This document shows, piece after piece, positions 42,799-51,445 of a stretch of 64,000 nucleotides of DNA. Position 1 is the first letter of the stretch; every line of letters starts with the position of its first letter. The translations under genes and the position numbers were made by a program. The stretch covers positions 248,001 through 312,000 of the forward strand of contig NZ_JAMBEP010000002.1 of the NCBI RefSeq assembly GCF_023374055.1. Direction: 5' to 3'. This DNA is from Luteimonas galliterrae. Its GTDB lineage: Bacteria; Pseudomonadota; Gammaproteobacteria; Xanthomonadales; Xanthomonadaceae. The notes beneath the pieces are model-generated. The model was not told the DNA's origin, ran no database searches, and saw only the letters and a program-made list of their open reading frames with translations.

Positions 42799-43755
42799 TC
42801 AGCCTCCCGTGCGCGGCGCCGGCGCGACGGCGCGGCCCGGCTGCTGGTTCAACGCTTCCTTGGCGAGTTCGCCGATGCCCGCAAGCGAGCCGATCACGCC
42901 GGCCGATTCCATCGGCATCATCACGAACTTCTGGTTGGGCGCTTCGGCGAGGGCCTTGAACGCTTCGATGTACTTCTGCGCGACGAAGTAGTTGATCGCC
43001 TGCACGTTGCCCGAGGCGATCGCGTTGGAGACCACTTCGGTCGCCTTGGCCTCGGCCATGGCCAGGCGTTCGCGCGCCTCGGCTTCGCGGAAGGCGGCTT
43101 CGCGGTTGCCTTCGGCCTCGAGGATGGTCGACTGCTTCTCGCCTTCGGCCTTGAGGATGGCGGACTGGCGGAAGCCCTCGGCTTCGAGGATGTTGGCGCG
43201 CTTCTCGCGTTCGGCCTTCATCTGCCGCGCCATCGACTCGATCAGGTCGCGCGGCGGCTGGATATCTTTCAATTCGATGCGGTTGACCTTGATGCCCCAC
43301 GGATGGGTGGCTTGATCGACGGCGACCAGCACCTTGGCGTTGATCTCGTCGCGCTTGGACAGCGACTCGTCCAGGTCCATCGAACCGATCGAGGTGCGGA
43401 TGTTGGTCATCACCAGGTTGAGCGTGGCGATTTCCAGCTGCGCGACTTCGTAGGCGGCCTTGGCCGCGTCGAGCACCTGGAAGAAGACGATACCGTCGAC
43501 CTTGACCACGGCGTTGTCCTTGGTGATCACGTCCTGCGACGGGACCTCCAGGACCTGCTCCATCATATTGATCTTGCGGCCGACGCCCTGGTAGATCGGG
43601 ATCAGGAAGTGCAGCCCCGGTGTCATGGTGTGGGTGTATTTGCCGAAGGCTTCGACCGTCCATTCGTAGCCCTGCGGCACCATCCGTACGGCCTTGAACA
43701 GGATCACGACGCCTGCGAACAGCAGCACGACGGCGAGCAGCGTACCCATGGACAT
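42799..43755 (-). CDS. SPFH/Band 7 (stomatin-like) protein, QmcA type
   Basis: 318 residues. One N-terminal membrane hairpin (~4-24), then a Band 7 domain ('VPQGYEWTVEAFGKYTHTMTPGLHFLIPIYQGVG ... DLDESLSKRDEINAKVL'), followed by a long charged coiled coil (~170-235) rich in AEGEKQ/AEAR repeats. The C-terminal hydrophobic part contains 'FVMMPMESAGVIGSLAGIGEL'. SPFH proteins oligomerise in the inner membrane and modulate proteolysis (FtsH). Operon partner: NfeD 3 bp downstream. Confidence 0.93.
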   Translation of the reverse strand: MSMGTLLAVVLLFAGVVILFKAVRMVPQGYEWTVEAFGKYTHTMTPGLHFLIPIYQGVGRKINMMEQVLEVPSQDVITKDNAVVKVDGIVFFQVLDAAKAAYEVAQLEIATLNLVMTNIRTSIGSMDLDESLSKRDEINAKVLVAVDQATHPWGIKVNRIELKDIQPPRDLIESMARQMKAEREKRANILEAEGFRQSAILKAEGEKQSTILEAEGNREAAFREAEARERLAMAEAKATEVVSNAIASGNVQAINYFVAQKYIEAFKALAEAPNQKFVMMPMESAGVIGSLAGIGELAKEALNQQPGRAVAPAPRTGG

Positions 43756-43856
43756 GTGACGACCCCTCCCTTAGTTGACCGGCCCAGTATAGGGCTTGGC
43801 CATGACCGCCCGACGGCCTGCGACCCTTTCGCCCGGTCCCGCATCTAGGATGAGGA

Positions 43857-44468
43857 ATGCCGCCCGAACCGATACGCCCGTCCAGCTTCGCGATCGACGT
43901 TCCGGACGCCCTGCTCGTCCGGGCGCGGGCGGGCGACCGTGCGGCGTTCGAGCAGCTGTACCGCTGGTTCGAGCGACCGGTATTCACCCTGGCGCTGCGG
44001 ATCGGCGGCGACCGGGACGAGGCCGCCGAAGTACTGCAGGAGACGATGTTGAAAGTGATCGACCGAATCGCCGATTTCCGCGGCCAGAGCGGCCGCAGCG
44101 ACAGCCCGTTCTGGGGCTGGCTGCGGCAGATCGCGGTCAACGAGGCGCTGATGCGCCTGCGCCGCGGCCGCAAGCTGTCCCAGGAGGTTTCCGACGACCT
44201 GGTCGGCGAACTGGCCGAAGACAACGGCCCATTGCCGCCGGCGGCTGCCGACGCCGCGCAACTGCAGCGCGCGCTGGCCACGCTGCCGGCAGCCACGCGC
44301 AGCGTGCTGTGGCTGTACCACGCCGAAGGCTATACGCACGAAGAAATCGGAAATCTGATGCAACGCACGCCCAGTTTCTCCAAGTCGCAACTCGCGCGCG
44401 GCACCCGCCGCTTGCGCGCGCTGCTGCAGGCCGAACCCCATTCTGTGGAGGGCGCCATCCATGCCTGA
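43857..44468 (+). CDS. ECF-type RNA polymerase sigma factor
   Basis: 203 residues. Region 2 (~25-95) contains 'AFEQLYRWFERPVFTLALRIGGDRDEAAEVLQETMLKVIDRIADFRGQS'. Region 4 (~140-190) contains 'LPAATRSVLWLYHAEGYTHEEIGNLMQRTPSFSKSQLARGTRRLRALL'. There is no regions 1.1 or 3, so it is an extracytoplasmic function sigma factor. GAGGA precedes the ATG. It overlaps the next gene by 8 bp. The following membrane protein and PDZ protein look like its regulatory partners. Target regulon unknown. Confidence 0.92.
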   Translation: MPPEPIRPSSFAIDVPDALLVRARAGDRAAFEQLYRWFERPVFTLALRIGGDRDEAAEVLQETMLKVIDRIADFRGQSGRSDSPFWGWLRQIAVNEALMRLRRGRKLSQEVSDDLVGELAEDNGPLPPAAADAAQLQRALATLPAATRSVLWLYHAEGYTHEEIGNLMQRTPSFSKSQLARGTRRLRALLQAEPHSVEGAIHA

Positions 44469-45036
44469 TGCCTACTCGCAGCGCGGTCCGCTTCCCGACG
44501 GCTGGCACGACGCGTTCGCGGCGCTGCCGCTGGAACAGGCGCCGGCCGACGGCTGGTCGCGTTTGAGCGCGCGCCTGCAGGCACGGCGCCGGCCGCAGTG
44601 GCCGCTGCGTTTCGCGGCCGCGGCGGCATTGGTGGCTGCGGTCGCGCTGCCTTTGAAGCTGTACCACTCGCGGGATATGCCGGGCGCCGATCCGGCGAGT
44701 ACGGCTCCGATCGCGTCCGCTTCGCCGTCGCAGCCCAAGCCCGCCACGCTCGAGCAGTTGTACGCCGAATCGGCGCAGTTGGAATCGCTGCTGCAAGTCG
44801 CGCGCGACGATCGCGTTTCCAGCGCGACGGCCGCGGCGATGTCCAGCGAACTCGATGCGCGCATCGCCGCCATCGATTCGGCGCTGATGCAGCCTGGGCT
44901 GTCGCCGGAACGGCAGCTGTGGCTGTGGCGCGGCCGCGTCGAAGCCCTGCGCTCGCTCACCGGTTTCGAAAGCAACCGCCGCTGGTTGGCCGCCAACGGC
45001 GAACGTTACGACGGCGCGATCGCGCGCGTCGATTGA
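44461..45036 (+). CDS. Single-pass membrane protein, probable anti-sigma factor
   Basis: 191 residues. A cytosolic N-terminal segment of ~45 residues with Trp-rich 'LPDGWHDAFAALPLEQAPADGWSRLSARLQ' is followed by one transmembrane helix (~50-67) and a periplasmic helical domain. The position directly after, and overlapping, an ECF sigma gene and the topology both fit an anti-sigma factor. However, the HxxxCxxC zinc motif of ZAS proteins is absent, so the assignment rests on context. The N-terminal helical region may bind sigma in a non-ZAS way. Confidence 0.65.
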   Translation: MPDAYSQRGPLPDGWHDAFAALPLEQAPADGWSRLSARLQARRRPQWPLRFAAAAALVAAVALPLKLYHSRDMPGADPASTAPIASASPSQPKPATLEQLYAESAQLESLLQVARDDRVSSATAAAMSSELDARIAAIDSALMQPGLSPERQLWLWRGRVEALRSLTGFESNRRWLAANGERYDGAIARVD

Positions 45037-45064
45037 ACCAGAACTCTCCCACAGGGGTTGTCCC

Positions 45065-46372
45065 ATGAAAATTTTCGCCTATCGCACCACCTTGCTCGCC
45101 GCGGCGCTGGCGCTGGCGACCGGCGGCGTCTGCGCGCAGACATCGGCCAAACGCGACGCCGCCAACGCGAAGGAACTCGCCCAAGCGCGCGCCGAACTCG
45201 CACGGGCGGCCAAACGCGTCGCCGAACTGTCGCAGAATTCTGCCGAAGCGCGGGCGCACCGCGCCCAGATCGAACTGGTCAGAGGAGCGCGCAAGCCGGT
45301 GATCGGCGTATTGCTGGCGCCGGACGACCAGGCAGGCGTGCGCATCGCCGGCGTCACCCCCGACAGCGCCGCCGCCAAGGCCGGGCTGCAAGCGGGCGAC
45401 CGGATCGTCAGCGTCAACGGCGTACAAGTGCTCGGCAATACCAGCGACCTGCGGCTGCGCAACACACGCCAGTTGCTCGACAAGCTGGACGATAAGTCGG
45501 CCGCCAAACTGGGTTACCAGCGTGGCGGCCGCAATGCGGTGGTCAGCGTCACGCCGCAAGTCAGCGGCGCCTACACCCTCGTATTCGACGACGGCGAACC
45601 GGGCACGGTCATGCATGACGTGGTCATCAATACCGATCGCATCAACGAGATCGTCAAGAATGTCAAGATCAAAACCGAAGATCTGGATTACGACTTCGAT
45701 TTCGACTTCGAAGGAATGGATTTCGATCCGCCGCCCGGCATCGCTCCGGAGATCCGCGAAGAACTGCGCCGCATCTCGCCCGCATGCAAAGGCAAGGACT
45801 GCAAGGCGCCGATGATGCTGTCGGCATTCCGTTGGAACGGCCTGAACCTGGCCGCCGTCGACCCGCAGCTCGGCCGCTATTTCGGCACCGACAAGGGCGT
45901 GCTGGTGTTGTCGAACGGAGAGTTGAGCGGCCTGCAGGCGGGCGACGTGATCCAGAAGATCGACGGCAAGGCCGTGAACAGCCCGCGCGAAGCCATGGAC
46001 TTGCTGCGCGACAAACCCGCCAACGCCACGGCCGCCATCGCTTATCTGCGGGATCGCAAAACCGCCAGCACGCAGGTCAAGGTGCCGCGGCTGATGGCGT
46101 TCCCGCCGGTTCCACCGGCACCGCCCGCACCGCCGAAACCGCCTAAGCCGCCCAAGTCCCCGGCTCCGCCTGCGCCACCGGCACCGCCCGCTGCGGCCAT
46201 ACCCACGCCGCCTGCGCCTCCCGCGCCACCGGAGCCGCCGTCATGGGTGACCGCGGCAGGAGACGTAAGTTACGTCTTCGTTTCGGAGGACGGCAAAACG
46301 CATTCCTATTCCTGGAGTTCCGACGATGCGGAACCAAAGGTCATCGAAGAGGTCGAAGTCAACATACGCTGA
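45065..46372 (+). CDS. Exported PDZ-domain protein with proline-rich region
   Basis: 435 residues. A signal peptide (1-25) precedes an Ala-rich helical region, PDZ domain 1 (about 80-145, 'IGVLLAPDDQAGVRIAGVTPDSAAAKAGLQAGDRIVSVNG') and a charged Asp-rich stretch ('DYDFDFDFEG'). PDZ domain 2 (about 270-345, 'GRYFGTDKGVLVLSNGELSGLQAGDVIQKIDGKAV') and a Pro-rich linker (345-400) follow. There is no protease domain, so it is not a DegP/DegS-type protease. It follows the sigma/anti-sigma-like pair by 28 bp and may sense or bind misfolded periplasmic proteins for this pathway. That role is inferred. Confidence 0.75.
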   Translation: MKIFAYRTTLLAAALALATGGVCAQTSAKRDAANAKELAQARAELARAAKRVAELSQNSAEARAHRAQIELVRGARKPVIGVLLAPDDQAGVRIAGVTPDSAAAKAGLQAGDRIVSVNGVQVLGNTSDLRLRNTRQLLDKLDDKSAAKLGYQRGGRNAVVSVTPQVSGAYTLVFDDGEPGTVMHDVVINTDRINEIVKNVKIKTEDLDYDFDFDFEGMDFDPPPGIAPEIREELRRISPACKGKDCKAPMMLSAFRWNGLNLAAVDPQLGRYFGTDKGVLVLSNGELSGLQAGDVIQKIDGKAVNSPREAMDLLRDKPANATAAIAYLRDRKTASTQVKVPRLMAFPPVPPAPPAPPKPPKPPKSPAPPAPPAPPAAAIPTPPAPPAPPEPPSWVTAAGDVSYVFVSEDGKTHSYSWSSDDAEPKVIEEVEVNIR

Positions 46373-46394
46373 ACCTCATTCTGAAAACCCCCTC

Positions 46395-46423
46395 GCCCGG
46401 GCCGCCAAGCCCGGGCTTTTTTT
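46395..46423 (+). terminator. Intrinsic terminator of the sigma-PDZ operon
   Basis: Stem GCCCGGG / CCCGGGC with a run of seven T directly after. It lies 22 bp beyond the PDZ gene stop. Confidence 0.9.
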
Positions 46424-46429
46424 GCTTTT

Positions 46430-46562
46430 GCAGGAACGGCTTGGCTGCGGGCTCTTTCGGGTCGCGATTGTCTGACAAAGGCTCGCGCCCAAACCTGCTC
46501 CTACAAAGGAGGTGAAGCAAAGTCGCTGGATTCCCGCCTTCGCGGGAATGACGGCGAAAAAC
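46430..46562. repeat. Degenerate REPIN and GCGGGAATGACGG repeat
   Basis: GCAGGAACGGCTTGGCTGCGGGCTCTTT faces AAAGGCTCGCGCCCAAACCTGCTCCTAC (46430-46503), a decayed GTAG-REP pair. A short palindrome (TGGATTCCCGCCTTCGCGGGAATGACGG, 46527-46555) follows. Confidence 0.65.
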
Positions 46563-46587
46563 AGACGCAGCCTCTTCGCCTCTTTAC

Positions 46588-47559
46588 TTAGCGTTTGGCG
46601 ACCGCATCCGGCTTCGCCGGTTCGACCCACTTCGCGAAGACATCGTCGATCTGCTTGTCGGACACTTTCTTGCCCTGCTCCAGCGACTCGGCCTGCTCGA
46701 ACAGCGGAATGATCATCGCCATGCCGTCGATCTTGGTCTTCAGATGCACGCCCGGGGGCTTACCCAGGAAACCGTCCCAGCGCGAGCGGACACGGGCCCA
46801 ATAGTCCTTGGTCGCATCCCAGTACTTGTACGCGGGCTTGAAGTCGACTTCGGTCGTCTTCTGGTAGTCGTTGAAGCCGAATTCGCGCACCAGTTCCACT
46901 TGGCTGCCGTCGGGATTGCGCAGCACCTTGGTGTTGAATTGCTCGTGCGTCCAGCCGCCCGGCGTCAGCGTGTGGCGGTTGATCGCCGACACCGCGTTGT
47001 AGTCGCTGCGCTTGGTGTACTCGCGGCGCGGCAACGGGCGCCAGGTCTGATCGCTGGTCCAGGTGGCCACGCCGTTGTCGTAGGTCCAGCGGCCGGTGCC
47101 GCAGTAGCGCGGCGCGTCGCTCACCTCGAACACGCACTGCGTCCATGCACCGCGGGTTTCCTCGGCGGGGACCGTGCGCACCTGCCAGGTCTGGTCGGCG
47201 CTGAATTCGAAGCGGCTCGGCGCTTCGTACACCCAATCCTGGCGCCAGTGCTTGGTGACGTGGCCGCTCTTCTCGTCGACCAGGATGTGCTGCAACACGA
47301 CCTTGGTCGGGGTGTCTTCCACCACGATCACGGTCTCGTTGCCGCCGCTGCGCTGGGCCGGCCCGCGCTCGTAGCCCGGCTTGAGCAGCACGGTTTCGTC
47401 GAAGGCGAAATCGACGATGTACTCGCCCTGCATGGCCAGGATCGACTTGCGGTCCTGCGCGGTGTCCTGCGCGACGGCGGGCAAGGAGAGCAGCGCCAGC
47501 GGCACTATGGCGAATAGGGTTTTCATATCGGATTCGATGGGCTGGGAGCGCGATTTCAT
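46588..47559 (-). CDS. DUF6607 family exported protein, heme-operon associated
   Basis: 323 residues from the ATG at 47559, which has a clean AGGAG 7 nt upstream; an inner ATG (47526) would give a more standard signal peptide ('MKTLFAIVPLALLSLPAVAQ'), and both leave the same mature protein. The mature part has 'YIVDFAFDETVLLKPGYERGPAQRSGGNETVIVVED' and 'WRQDWVYEAPSRFEFSADQTWQVR', matching the DUF6607 family commonly found beside TonB heme receptors. It lies 84 bp downstream of the heme receptor on the same strand. The biochemical function is unknown; a periplasmic heme-handling role is inferred from context. Confidence 0.78.
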   Translation of the reverse strand: MKSRSQPIESDMKTLFAIVPLALLSLPAVAQDTAQDRKSILAMQGEYIVDFAFDETVLLKPGYERGPAQRSGGNETVIVVEDTPTKVVLQHILVDEKSGHVTKHWRQDWVYEAPSRFEFSADQTWQVRTVPAEETRGAWTQCVFEVSDAPRYCGTGRWTYDNGVATWTSDQTWRPLPRREYTKRSDYNAVSAINRHTLTPGGWTHEQFNTKVLRNPDGSQVELVREFGFNDYQKTTEVDFKPAYKYWDATKDYWARVRSRWDGFLGKPPGVHLKTKIDGMAMIIPLFEQAESLEQGKKVSDKQIDDVFAKWVEPAKPDAVAKR

Positions 47560-47642
47560 AGGATAACTCCTGGCTGGCGGCCGTGGCCGCGGAAATTCGC
47601 TATTGCGGGGATCTTGTAGAGCGGTGCTGATGCGGAACGCCC

Positions 47643-49880
47643 TTACCAATTCACGCTCACGCTGACCGACAGGTTGCGGCCGGGGCTGGTGAAGCGGTCC
47701 AACACCGATGCCGGCGTCGCCACGGCGATGCCGTCCGGCAGATCGCCGCCTTGCCAGTATTTACGATCGGCGAGGTTGAATACGCCGACGTTGAGCTTGG
47801 CGCCGGGCGCGAAATTCCAGTGGGCGAGCAGGTCGAGCACGCCGTAGCCGGGCGTGGCGTACAGGCCCAGCTGCTCCAAGTCGCGTTTGCGCTGCGCGAA
47901 GCGGCCGGCGAGCTCGGCGCCCCAGGTATCGCGGTCGTAAGCCAGGCCGATCGCGGCGGTCAGCGGATCGACCGATTGCAGCGGCACATCGTCGGTTTCG
48001 TCGCGTCCGCGCGACCAGGCCGCCGAGCCGCGCAGCGACCAGCCCGCGAAACGATCCGAGACGCGGCCGAAATCGATGCCGGCTTTCAATTCTGCTCCGT
48101 AGATCTTCGCGTCGGCGATGTTCTGCGACTGGAATACCTGCAAGCCTTCCTCGTTGAGGCCGATGAAGCGGAACGATTCGATGAAGTCCTTGTAGTCGTT
48201 GTGGTAGCCCGACAGGCTGGCGTAGGCCGCATCGCCGACGAAACGCACGCCCGCCTCGAAGCCGTTGCTGGTTTCGGGCTTCAGATCCGGATTGGCGATG
48301 GCCGTGTAGCCGAACATCAGATTGGTGAAACCGATATTGACGTCGTTGTACGGCGGCGCGCGGAAGCCTCGCGAGTAGCCGCCGTACAACGACCATTCCT
48401 CCGCGAAATGCCAGACCGCGCCGAGCTTGGGCGACACGTTGGTGTCGGTGAGTTCGACGACAGCCACGCCGGGATTGTCTTCGGCGAAGATGTTGTCCAC
48501 CTCCGGCCGCAGCTCGTAGCGGTCCACGCGCACGCTGGGCGTCAGGCGGAAGGCGCCGTCGGCGAAACTCATCTCGTCCTGCAGGTACAGCGCGGCGTTG
48601 GTCGTGCGGCTGATCGGAAAATCGCGCACCGGGAACACGTCAGGCAGCATCGCGTTGCTCACCCGGCCGGTATCGAGGTTGGCGACGCGGCCGTCGCGCT
48701 TCTGGCGAGTCTGCGTGCGCGATACGTCGAGCCCGTAGGCGAGGTCGTGCTGGATGCCGCCGCCGCTCAGCGACTTGAAAAAGTTGGCCTGCATGCCGTA
48801 CTGGCGCTGGTCGAAATCGAAACTGCGGTCACGCTGCTCGGGCACGCCTGCGGCGGTGCGCCGCACCTCGCGCGTGTCCTGGGTGGTTTCGCTGTCCTGA
48901 CGGTAGACCTGCCAATCGAAATGGTCTGCGAAACCAGCATCGAGCGCGTCCGCTTCATGGCCGAAAGAAACGCGCGCACGCGACTGATGGTCGTCGCCCG
49001 CGACCAGCAGGTTGGTGGCGCGAGTGAGCGATTGCAGCCCGAGCGAACTGAGCACATCGGTATCGGTGTCGTCTTCGTTGCCTTCGACGGTCAGCTTGAA
49101 ACGCTGGTTCGCGCTGGGTGCGTAGACGAGCTTGGTCAGCAAGCTGCGGCCGTCGCGATCCTGCGGGTTGGGCGTGGTGCGCGCCGCGCCCAGAACATCG
49201 TTCTCGCCCATGTTCTTGGTTTCCTGGCCCTGGCGGTGGCTCACGGTCACCAGGCCCGACCAGCGCTCGCCGCCGAAGGCCGAGGTCGCGCCGGCGAACA
49301 AGCCGCTGGATTCGCCTTCGGCGCCGAGCTTGAAACCGAAGTAGGCATCCTTGCCCGCGTCCAGATAATCGGACGGGTCCTTGGTGATGAACGAAACCAC
49401 GCCGCCGAGCGCATCGGAACCGTAAAGCGAACTGGTCGGACCACGCACGATCTCGACCCGCTTGAGCGTATCCATGTCGACGAAATTGCGGTTGGCGTTG
49501 GAGAAGCTGCCGATGGCGAACGCATCCGACACCGCGATGCCGTCGGTCTGGATGCGCACGCGGTTGCCGCCCAGGCCGCGGATGCGGATGTCGCCCAGGC
49601 CGAAGCGGCCGACGCTGGAGGTGACCGACACGCCCGGTTCGTAGCGCACCAGGTCGCGCAGGTCGCGCACCAGCGTGTCGTCCATCCGTTCGCGGTCGAT
49701 CACGTCGACCGTATTGGGCACGTCGGACATCGCGCGCTCGGTGCGCGTGGCGGTGACCACGACCGGGTCGAGCTCGATGGCGCTTTTTTCTTCGCCCGAA
49801 GGGCCGGGGGACGCGGATTGCGCGGCGGCCATGCCGGGCAGCGCCAGCCAGAGGGCGAACGAAAGCAGAGACGGACGCAT
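47643..49880 (-). CDS. TonB-dependent heme/hemoglobin receptor
   Basis: 745 residues from the ATG at 49880 ('MRPSLLSFALWLALPGMAAAQ' signal peptide). 'ELDPVVVTATRTERAMSDVPNTVDVIDRE' begins the plug with its TonB-box-like VVVTATR. 'GLGGNRVRIQTDGIAVSDAF' and 'RVEIVRGPTSSLYGSDALGGVVSFITKDP' are conserved in the hemoglobin/transferrin/lactoferrin receptor family. The barrel contains 'YGGYSRGFRAPPYNDVNIGF' (FRAP motif) and ends in 'SVSVNW' with a terminal Trp. It takes up heme or hemoproteins across the outer membrane, and sits in an operon with hemP and a DUF6607 gene. Confidence 0.93.
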   Translation of the reverse strand: MRPSLLSFALWLALPGMAAAQSASPGPSGEEKSAIELDPVVVTATRTERAMSDVPNTVDVIDRERMDDTLVRDLRDLVRYEPGVSVTSSVGRFGLGDIRIRGLGGNRVRIQTDGIAVSDAFAIGSFSNANRNFVDMDTLKRVEIVRGPTSSLYGSDALGGVVSFITKDPSDYLDAGKDAYFGFKLGAEGESSGLFAGATSAFGGERWSGLVTVSHRQGQETKNMGENDVLGAARTTPNPQDRDGRSLLTKLVYAPSANQRFKLTVEGNEDDTDTDVLSSLGLQSLTRATNLLVAGDDHQSRARVSFGHEADALDAGFADHFDWQVYRQDSETTQDTREVRRTAAGVPEQRDRSFDFDQRQYGMQANFFKSLSGGGIQHDLAYGLDVSRTQTRQKRDGRVANLDTGRVSNAMLPDVFPVRDFPISRTTNAALYLQDEMSFADGAFRLTPSVRVDRYELRPEVDNIFAEDNPGVAVVELTDTNVSPKLGAVWHFAEEWSLYGGYSRGFRAPPYNDVNIGFTNLMFGYTAIANPDLKPETSNGFEAGVRFVGDAAYASLSGYHNDYKDFIESFRFIGLNEEGLQVFQSQNIADAKIYGAELKAGIDFGRVSDRFAGWSLRGSAAWSRGRDETDDVPLQSVDPLTAAIGLAYDRDTWGAELAGRFAQRKRDLEQLGLYATPGYGVLDLLAHWNFAPGAKLNVGVFNLADRKYWQGGDLPDGIAVATPASVLDRFTSPGRNLSVSVSVNW

Positions 49881-49951
49881 AAGTACTCGCGGTGAAGGGA
49901 AGATGGGCGCACCGCATCCGGCTCGAACCGTGCGCAGGCGGAGAACGCACA

Positions 49952-49985
49952 CGCAGGCACCGGCCGTCGGCGACCGGTGCCTGCG
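49952..49985 (-). promoter_or_regulatory. 12-bp hairpin between hemP and the heme receptor
   Basis: Perfect 12-bp inverted repeat (CGCAGGCACCGG / CCGGTGCCTGCG) without a T tail. It may block RNase progression or adjust the hemP to receptor expression ratio. It is not a typical terminator. Confidence 0.5.
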
Positions 49986-49998
49986 CACACGTGGGCGT

Positions 49999-50199
49999 TC
50001 ACTTGGTCAGGATGAGCTTGTCGTTGCGCGTATGGCGCAAGCGGTAGCACTCGTTGCCGTGACGGATCAGGATTTCGCGCTGGCCTTGCAACAGCCGGTC
50101 GCTGTCGACTTCGGGCGCGGAGGCCGTAGCAGTCGGTGCGATCGAGTTTCTTTGCGGCACGTGCAGGACGCGTACGGGTGACGGGCTTAGCGTGGGCAT
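49999..50199 (-). CDS. hemP: Hemin uptake protein HemP
   Basis: 66 residues. The C-terminal 'SDRLLQGQREILIRHGNECYRLRHTRNDKLILTK' is the HemP family core. In several bacteria HemP/HmuP is a small regulatory protein needed for heme-receptor gene expression, often alongside Fur. AGGGAG lies 7 nt before the ATG. It is the first gene of the heme operon and directly follows a Fur-box promoter. Confidence 0.93.
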   Translation of the reverse strand: MPTLSPSPVRVLHVPQRNSIAPTATASAPEVDSDRLLQGQREILIRHGNECYRLRHTRNDKLILTK

Positions 50200-50226
50200 G
50201 GGCGACTCCCTGGCGGCGACAGACTC

Positions 50227-50256
50227 AAATGCTAATGATTCTCATTTGTCTGTCAA
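50227..50256 (-). promoter_or_regulatory. Fur box over the hemP promoter
   Basis: AAATGCTAATGATTCTCATTT (50227-50247, + strand) is a near-perfect Fur palindrome. It overlaps a minus-strand promoter with TTGACA (50251-50256) and TAGCAT spaced by 16 bp, so iron-loaded Fur would repress the hemP operon. Confidence 0.85.
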
Positions 50257-50271
50257 GTCCCAATCGCGAAT

Positions 50272-51243
50272 TTATGCCGTAGCGGCCTCGATCCGGTCCC
50301 AGGCGATCTGGTCGAGGCGTTCGGAGAGATCTAGGGCTTCCAGGTTCTGCAGGAGTTGCGCCACCCGGCTGGCGCCGAGGATCACCGACGACACGTGCGG
50401 ATTGCGCAGGCACCAGGCGATGGCCAGCGGCGCGGGCGGCACGCCGAACTCCTCGGCCACGCTCGTGAACGCGCGGGCGCGTTGCGTGCGGCGCGAGGCC
50501 TCGTCGCCGAACACGCCGCGCTGCAGCCAGGTGTAGCGGGATTGCGCCAGCCGCGAATCGGTAGGCACGCCGTCGTTGTACTTGCCGGTGAGCAGGCCCG
50601 ACGCCAGCGGCGACCAGATCGTCGTCCCTAAGCCGAATTCGGCGTAGAGCGCGGCGTACTCCAGTTCGACGCGTTCGCGGTGCAGCAGGTTGTACTGCGG
50701 CTGTTCCATCGTCGGCGCATGCAGGTGCTGCGCACGAGCGATCTTGTGCGCTTCGCGAATCGCCGCGGCCGGCCATTCCGACGTGCCCCAATACATCACC
50801 TTGCCCTGCCGGATCAGCGCGTCCATCGCGGCCACGGTTTCGGCGATCGGTGTTTCCGGATCGGGCCGATGGCAGTAGTACAGATCGAGATAGTCGACGC
50901 GCAGGCGCTTGAGCGCCGCATGGCAGGCGTCGTGCACGTGCTTGCGAGACAGGCCTCTCTGCATGGGCCGCGGCCCGTCGACCGCGCCGAAGAAGACTTT
51001 GCTCGACACCGCGTAGCCGTCGCGCGGCAGGCGCAGATCGGCGATCGCATCGCCCATGACCCGCTCGGCTTCGCCGTTGGCGTAGGTTTCGGCGTTGTCG
51101 AAGAAATTGATGCCGTGGTCCCACGCCGCCGCGATCAGTTCGCGCGCTTCGCCGCGTCCGACCTGGGTGCCGAAGGTGACCCAGGCGCCGAAAGACAGCG
51201 CGGACAACTGCAAGCCGGAGGATCCGAGGCGGCGGTATTGCAT
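50272..51243 (-). CDS. Aldo/keto reductase (Kv-beta / YghZ-like)
   Basis: 323-residue TIM-barrel oxidoreductase. Catalytic tetrad D49, Y54, K82, H125 is visible ('DNAETYANGE', 'SSKVFFG', 'DLYYCHRPD'). 'SVILGASRVAQLLQNLEAL' near the C terminus binds the NADPH adenosine part. It resembles the voltage-gated potassium channel beta-subunit branch. It reduces aldehydes or ketones with NADPH; the substrate cannot be read. It ends just upstream of the hemP promoter but belongs to a separate transcription unit on the same strand. Confidence 0.92.
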   Translation of the reverse strand: MQYRRLGSSGLQLSALSFGAWVTFGTQVGRGEARELIAAAWDHGINFFDNAETYANGEAERVMGDAIADLRLPRDGYAVSSKVFFGAVDGPRPMQRGLSRKHVHDACHAALKRLRVDYLDLYYCHRPDPETPIAETVAAMDALIRQGKVMYWGTSEWPAAAIREAHKIARAQHLHAPTMEQPQYNLLHRERVELEYAALYAEFGLGTTIWSPLASGLLTGKYNDGVPTDSRLAQSRYTWLQRGVFGDEASRRTQRARAFTSVAEEFGVPPAPLAIAWCLRNPHVSSVILGASRVAQLLQNLEALDLSERLDQIAWDRIEAATA

Positions 51244-51300
51244 GACTGCGAACCGGAAATGGACTTGTATACATCCTACTCCGGCGCCTGTTCGCTCTTT

Positions 51301-51383
51301 GTAGGAGCGGCTTCAGCCGCGAGCTCTTCCCATCAAATCGGCGCGAACATGTGGGAAGAGCTCGCGGCTGAAGCCGCTCCTAC
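51301..51383. repeat. REPIN, GTAGGAGCGGC family
   Basis: GTAGGAGCGGCTTCAGCCGCGAGCT at 51301 faces AGCTCGCGGCTGAAGCCGCTCCTAC ending at 51383. The inner arms are also complementary (CTCTTCCCA / TGGGAAGAG), so the hairpin is unusually long. It lies between the aldo/keto reductase start and the riboswitch promoter. Confidence 0.88.
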
Positions 51384-51445
51384 AGAACCGCGCTGGAATG
51401 GTTCTCATTGCGGCAAGCGCGGATCCGGTCCGCTAGAATGCGCGC

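Noticed and set aside
41006-44296. Very long open frame (over 1000 codons) on the minus strand across gcvT, NfeD and SPFH genes
   Set aside because: It runs out of frame over four well-recognised genes and its protein is Arg/Ala/Gly-rich low complexity, a usual effect of high GC that removes stop codons.
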